Assembly (NCBI GenBank): GCA_021782675.1
Contig: JAJXUS010000033.1
Coordinates: 1 to 10,419, forward strand
Reading direction: 5' to 3'
DNA from: Acidobacteriota bacterium
Lineage (GTDB): Bacteria; Acidobacteriota; Terriglobia; Terriglobales; Acidobacteriaceae
Length of the DNA: 10,419 bases
Shown: piece after piece, positions 6,956 to 10,419 of the stretch
How the letters are laid out: each line of letters starts with the position of its first letter
Position numbering within the stretch: the first letter of the stretch is position 1
Program-made: the position numbers and the translations under genes
Notes under the pieces: model-generated
Database searches by the model: none
Told to the model about the DNA's origin: nothing
What the model saw: only the letters and a program-made list of their open reading frames with translations

Positions 6956-8460
6956 CACCACAGGAAATGTATGTCTGCATGATTGTCCGCGAATTTCCCG
7001 CCCAGGCCTTATTGCGCCTACGGCCCGATCTGCAAGCCCAACCCTGCGTGGTGCTCCAGGGCGAGCCGCCCTTGCAGACCGTCGTCTCTCTCAACACCCA
7101 GGCACGGCTGCTGGGTCTGCGTGCGGGAATGACGCGCGTGGAGGCGGAAACCTTTCCGGGCGTGGTTCTGCTGCAGCGCTCTCCGGCGGCGGAGGCGGCA
7201 ACACGGGCGGTTCTGCTGGAGTGCGCCGGGAACTTTTCTCCGCGTGTGGAAGAGCGCAGTGAGCCGGCCGCGTTTTTGTGCGGTATCGATATTGCCGGAA
7301 CGCAGAGTCTGTTCGGCCCCCCGGAGATGCTGACCCGCAGTCTGCGCCAACGCGTGCGCGCTCTGGGCCTGCAGGCGCGCCTGACGGCCAGCAGAAACTT
7401 TGAGACCGCTGTCTGCCTGGCCAAAGGCCTGCCGCTGCACCGCTCGCTGCAGATTGCTGCAGATGGGGAAGAGGCGGCCGCACTGACGCCACTGCCGCTG
7501 AGCGTTCTGTCGCTGACCGACGCTCAGGCGGAGACGTTCTCTCTCTGGGGCATTCGAACGCTGGGGATGCTGGCCGCGCTGCCAGAGCGGGAACTGATCG
7601 CGCGCGTGGGCCAGCAGGGGCAGCGGCTGCGCCGTCTGGCCAGCGGCACGCTGCCGCATCTCTTTCAACCGGCAGAGATGCCGTTTCTTCTCGAAGAGCA
7701 TGCCGAGCTGGACCAGCCGCTCGAAAATCTGGAATCGCTGCTGTTTGGCGTGTCCGTCATGCTGGAGCAGTTGATTTTGCGCGCACGCGCGCGGGTGCTG
7801 GCGCTGGCCGCCGTCACCATCACGCTGCAACTGGAGAGCGGCGCGCCTCATTGCCGCACCGTCCGCCCGGCGCAGGCGGCCAACGAGAAACAGCTATGGC
7901 TCAAACTGCTGCATCTCGATCTGGAAGCGCATCCGCCGGCGGCTGCCATTACTGCCGTCACGCTGCGGGCGGAGCCCGGCAGTCCCCGCCAGGTGCAACT
8001 GGGCCTGTTTGCCCCGCAGGTTCCAGAGCCGGGGCGGCTGGACATCACATTGGCCCGCATCTCCTCCGTAGTTGGCGAAGACAATGTCGGCCGCGCGGTG
8101 CTTGAGGATACGCATGCTCCGGATGCTTTTCGCATGGAGCGCTTCCGGCTGCCCGTCCGGCGATGCGTGCCTGTCAGTCCCCGGCAACCGCGTGCCAGCC
8201 TGCGCCGTCTGCGGCCGCCGGAGCGCACCGCCGTCACGCTGCGCGATGGCCGTCCCCAGCATTTGGTCTTCCGGGAGCAGCGCTATGCCGTAGTGCAGGC
8301 CTATGGTCCCTGGCTGGAGAGCGGAAACTGGTGGACCGAGAAGGGCTGGAAGCAGGAGCAGTGGGACCTGATCGCCCGCGCTTCGGATGGAGCGCTGCTC
8401 TACGGCTGCGTCGTACAGGAGCGGCAGAATCAGTGGCGCATGATTACGCTCTATGACTAG
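6952..8460 (+). CDS. imuB: ImuB, Y-family polymerase-like protein lacking catalytic acidic residues
   Basis: The 502-residue product is a non-catalytic Y-family homologue that bridges DnaE2 to the sliding clamp. At the N-terminus the canonical IDMDAFF is replaced by MIVREF (10-15). The SIDEAFLD motif that holds two catalytic acids reads SEPAAFLC (103-110). The little-finger and helix-hairpin-helix-like parts follow (LSLWGIRTLGMLAALPEREL at about 196-215, QQGQRLRRLASG). QLGLF at 349-353 is a good beta-clamp-binding motif. The C-terminus carries the ImuB tail pattern: RMERFRLP, then YGPWLESGNWWTEKGW, and an ending WRMITLYD. The start at 6952 is preferred because it overlaps the imuA stop in ATGA; an in-frame ATG at 6967 would match shorter family N-termini but has a Shine-Dalgarno that is too close. 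Its stop overlaps dnaE2 by 8 nt. Loss of the acidic residues fits known ImuB proteins rather than DinB. Confidence 0.93.
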   Translation: MTPQEMYVCMIVREFPAQALLRLRPDLQAQPCVVLQGEPPLQTVVSLNTQARLLGLRAGMTRVEAETFPGVVLLQRSPAAEAATRAVLLECAGNFSPRVEERSEPAAFLCGIDIAGTQSLFGPPEMLTRSLRQRVRALGLQARLTASRNFETAVCLAKGLPLHRSLQIAADGEEAAALTPLPLSVLSLTDAQAETFSLWGIRTLGMLAALPERELIARVGQQGQRLRRLASGTLPHLFQPAEMPFLLEEHAELDQPLENLESLLFGVSVMLEQLILRARARVLALAAVTITLQLESGAPHCRTVRPAQAANEKQLWLKLLHLDLEAHPPAAAITAVTLRAEPGSPRQVQLGLFAPQVPEPGRLDITLARISSVVGEDNVGRAVLEDTHAPDAFRMERFRLPVRRCVPVSPRQPRASLRRLRPPERTAVTLRDGRPQHLVFREQRYAVVQAYGPWLESGNWWTEKGWKQEQWDLIARASDGALLYGCVVQERQNQWRMITLYD

Positions 8461-10419
8461 CCCGTATGTCGAACTGCATGCCGCCAGCGCGTTTTCGTTT
8501 CTTGAGGGCGGCTCGCTGCCCGAGACGCTGGCGCAGCGTGCCTGTCATCTCGACATGCCGGCCATGGCGCTGCTTGACCGCAATGGTGTGTACGGTTCAG
8601 CGCGCTTTCATAAAAGCGCCGGCGAGGCCGGTCTGCGCGCCCACGTCGGCGCGGAGATTGCCGTGGCCAGCCTGGGACAGCGTCTGACCCCGCCTGACTG
8701 GCTGCCGCACCAGCATCTTCCGGAGCCGGTGCGCCTGCCGCTGCTGTGCGCTTCGCGGCAGGGCTACCAGAATCTGTGCCAGATGATTACGCGCTTCAAA
8801 CTGCGCGAGACCGGCAAACACGAAGGCGCGGCGGCTTTGTCGGATCTGGAACAATACGCCGCCGGTTTGATTTGCCTGACAGGCGGAGACCAAGGTCCGC
8901 TGGCCGCAGCCCTCATCCACGGCGGGGAAGCCGCTGGCCGCGCCGTGCTAGAACGGCTGCTCCGCATCTTCGGTCCGCAGAATGTTTACGTGGAACTGCA
9001 GCGCCATGGCGAGCGGGAGCAGGAGTGGCGCAATCAGGCGGCCCTGCGTCTGGCCCGCTCCCTGCGCGTACCCGTGGTGGCAACCAACGGCGTGCGGCAC
9101 GCTGCGGAAGGGGACCGCGAGATTCTCGATCTGTTCACCGCCATCCGCCACCACACGGAACTGGACCGCGCCGGACGCCTGTTGACGCGCAACGGCCAGC
9201 GGCATCTGCGGTCTGCGCCGGAGATGGCTGCGCTCTTTCGCGATCTGCCGGAAGCCATCGCAGCTACGGTTGAAATCTCTTCGCGGCTGACCTTTCAGCT
9301 CTCTGACCTGGGGTATGCGTTTCCGCGATATCCCGTGCCGGCGGGAGAAACCATGGACAGCTTTCTGCGCCAGCGCGTGCACGAAGGGGTGCAGCGGCGG
9401 TACGGACCCAAGCGGGATGCGGGCCTGCTGCAGCGCGCCCGGAAGCAGGTCGAGCATGAGCTGGCGTTGATTGCGCGGCTGGGCTTTTCCGGCTACTTCC
9501 TCATCGTCTGGGACATTGTGGAGTTTTGTAAGCGGCAGGGAATTCTGATCCAGGGCCGCGGCAGTGCCGCCAACTCCGCTGTCTGCTACGCGCTGGAGAT
9601 TACGGCCATCGATCCGGTAGGCATGGAGCTGCTGTTCGAGCGGTTTCTTTCTGAAAATCGCGGCGAGTGGCCGGATATCGATCTGGATCTGCCATCGGTC
9701 GAGAAGCGCGAACAGGCGATTCAATATGTGTACCGGAGGTATGGCGAGTTGGGCGCTGCCATGACAGCCAATGTGATCACCTATCGCAGCAAGTCGGCTG
9801 CCCGCGAAGTGGGCAAAGCGCTGGGGTTCGATCCGGAATCGCTGCAGCGGCTCTCCAGTCTGGTGGCGAACTTTGAGTGGCGCGGCCCCAACGACACGCT
9901 GGCGCACGCCTTTCAGCACGCCGGGTTCGATGTCGCCCATCCGCGCATTGCGAAGTATCTGGAGCTTTCCCTGCGTATCCAGGACATGCCGCGGCATCTG
10001 GGACAGCACTCCGGCGGCATGGTGATCTGTCAGGGGCAACTGGACTGCGTGGTTCCGCTGGAGCGTGCCTCCATGCCGGGCCGTACTGTCGTGCAATGGG
10101 ACAAGGAGGATTGCGCGGACCTTGGCATCATCAAGGTGGATCTGCTGGGCCTGGGCATGATGGCGGTGCTGAAAGATTGCCTGGAGCTGATTCCCCAGCA
10201 CTATGGCTACTCGGTAGACCTGGCGCAGTTGCCGCAGGATCCGGAGGTGTATCGCACGCTGCAGCGCGCCGATACCGTGGGCATGTTTCAGGTGGAGAGC
10301 CGTGCCCAGATGGCTTCCTTACCGCGCAATCACCCGGAATGCTTCTATGACATTGTGGTGCAGGTGGCCATCATCCGTCCCGGCCCAATCGTTGGCTGCA
10401 TGATGCACCCTTATATGCG
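8453..10419 (+). CDS. dnaE2: Error-prone DNA polymerase DnaE2, 3'-truncated by the window edge
   Basis: This C-family polymerase carries out translesion synthesis with ImuA and ImuB. The ATG at 8453 overlaps the imuB stop by 8 nt (ATGACTAG). The frame is open for 655 codons to the window end, of roughly 1,050 expected. The PHP domain starts at once with YVELHAASAFSFLEG; the second metal-binding position of HxH is Ala11, and the later YVELQRHGER and VVATNGVRHA blocks are present. The palm has LIQGRGSAANSA (364-376) and PDIDLDL with catalytic Asp408 and Asp410. The third catalytic Asp is Asp563 in IIKVDLLGLGMM. LPRNHPECFYDIVVQVAIIR and PGPIVGCMMHPYM (643-655) are DnaE2-type. The preceding imuA-imuB pair separates it from the replicative DnaE1. 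No clear Shine-Dalgarno is visible, so translation probably depends on coupling to imuB. Confidence 0.97.
   Translation, partial: MTSPYVELHAASAFSFLEGGSLPETLAQRACHLDMPAMALLDRNGVYGSARFHKSAGEAGLRAHVGAEIAVASLGQRLTPPDWLPHQHLPEPVRLPLLCASRQGYQNLCQMITRFKLRETGKHEGAAALSDLEQYAAGLICLTGGDQGPLAAALIHGGEAAGRAVLERLLRIFGPQNVYVELQRHGEREQEWRNQAALRLARSLRVPVVATNGVRHAAEGDREILDLFTAIRHHTELDRAGRLLTRNGQRHLRSAPEMAALFRDLPEAIAATVEISSRLTFQLSDLGYAFPRYPVPAGETMDSFLRQRVHEGVQRRYGPKRDAGLLQRARKQVEHELALIARLGFSGYFLIVWDIVEFCKRQGILIQGRGSAANSAVCYALEITAIDPVGMELLFERFLSENRGEWPDIDLDLPSVEKREQAIQYVYRRYGELGAAMTANVITYRSKSAAREVGKALGFDPESLQRLSSLVANFEWRGPNDTLAHAFQHAGFDVAHPRIAKYLELSLRIQDMPRHLGQHSGGMVICQGQLDCVVPLERASMPGRTVVQWDKEDCADLGIIKVDLLGLGMMAVLKDCLELIPQHYGYSVDLAQLPQDPEVYRTLQRADTVGMFQVESRAQMASLPRNHPECFYDIVVQVAIIRPGPIVGCMMHPYM

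Noticed and set aside
8948..10201. 417-residue minus-strand open frame
   Set aside because: It lies wholly opposite dnaE2 and has a Gln/His/Arg-rich composition typical of a shadow of a GC-rich gene.

Overview
The window is GC-rich, almost wholly coding, and comes from a bacterium that is probably an acidobacterium (Terriglobia-like). This assignment is an inference from gene content: a CRTAC1-type FG-GAP/ASPIC-UnbV secreted protein, a Tat-exported dipeptide epimerase, and an imuA-imuB-dnaE2 cassette with a divergent ImuA. No rRNA or other direct taxonomic marker is present.

Layout. (1) Positions 2-832, plus strand: the 3' part of a LacI/PurR-family regulator whose DNA-binding domain lies outside the window. 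(2) Positions 853-5712, minus strand: four tightly packed genes, read in the order serine hydrolase (beta-lactamase/PBP fold), NlpC/P60 endopeptidase with SH3 domains, dipeptide epimerase, and FG-GAP/ASPIC-UnbV propeller protein. The junctions are a 27-nt gap, a 4-nt ATGA overlap and a 20-nt overlap, so this looks like one operon. All four products carry export signals. The NlpC/P60 plus epimerase pair matches the YkfC/YkfB logic of murein peptide catabolism, here apparently moved outside the cytoplasm. (3) Positions 5713-5938: a 226-nt divergent intergenic region with several short dyads. (4) Positions 5939-10419, plus strand: imuA-imuB-dnaE2, the SOS mutasome for translesion synthesis. The genes are coupled by 4-nt and 8-nt overlaps, and dnaE2 runs off the window end after 655 codons.

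How the genes fit together. In the minus-strand operon, the NlpC/P60 enzyme would cut gamma-D-Glu to diamino-acid bonds in peptidoglycan peptides. This would release L-Ala-D-Glu, which the epimerase would convert to L-Ala-L-Glu. The serine hydrolase and the propeller protein are unexplained partners. In the plus-strand operon, ImuB is a Y-family-like protein whose catalytic acidic residues are lost and which retains a clamp-binding motif. It would recruit the DnaE2 polymerase, whose catalytic aspartates are intact, to the sliding clamp, with ImuA as a RecA-like accessory.

I see no tRNA, rRNA, CRISPR array, insertion sequence or attachment site. No wholly new system is evident. The most distinctive points are the exported murein-peptide operon with its propeller partner, the omega-loop Glu missing from the beta-lactamase-like protein, and the modified Walker A and long Pro/Ala-rich insert in ImuA.
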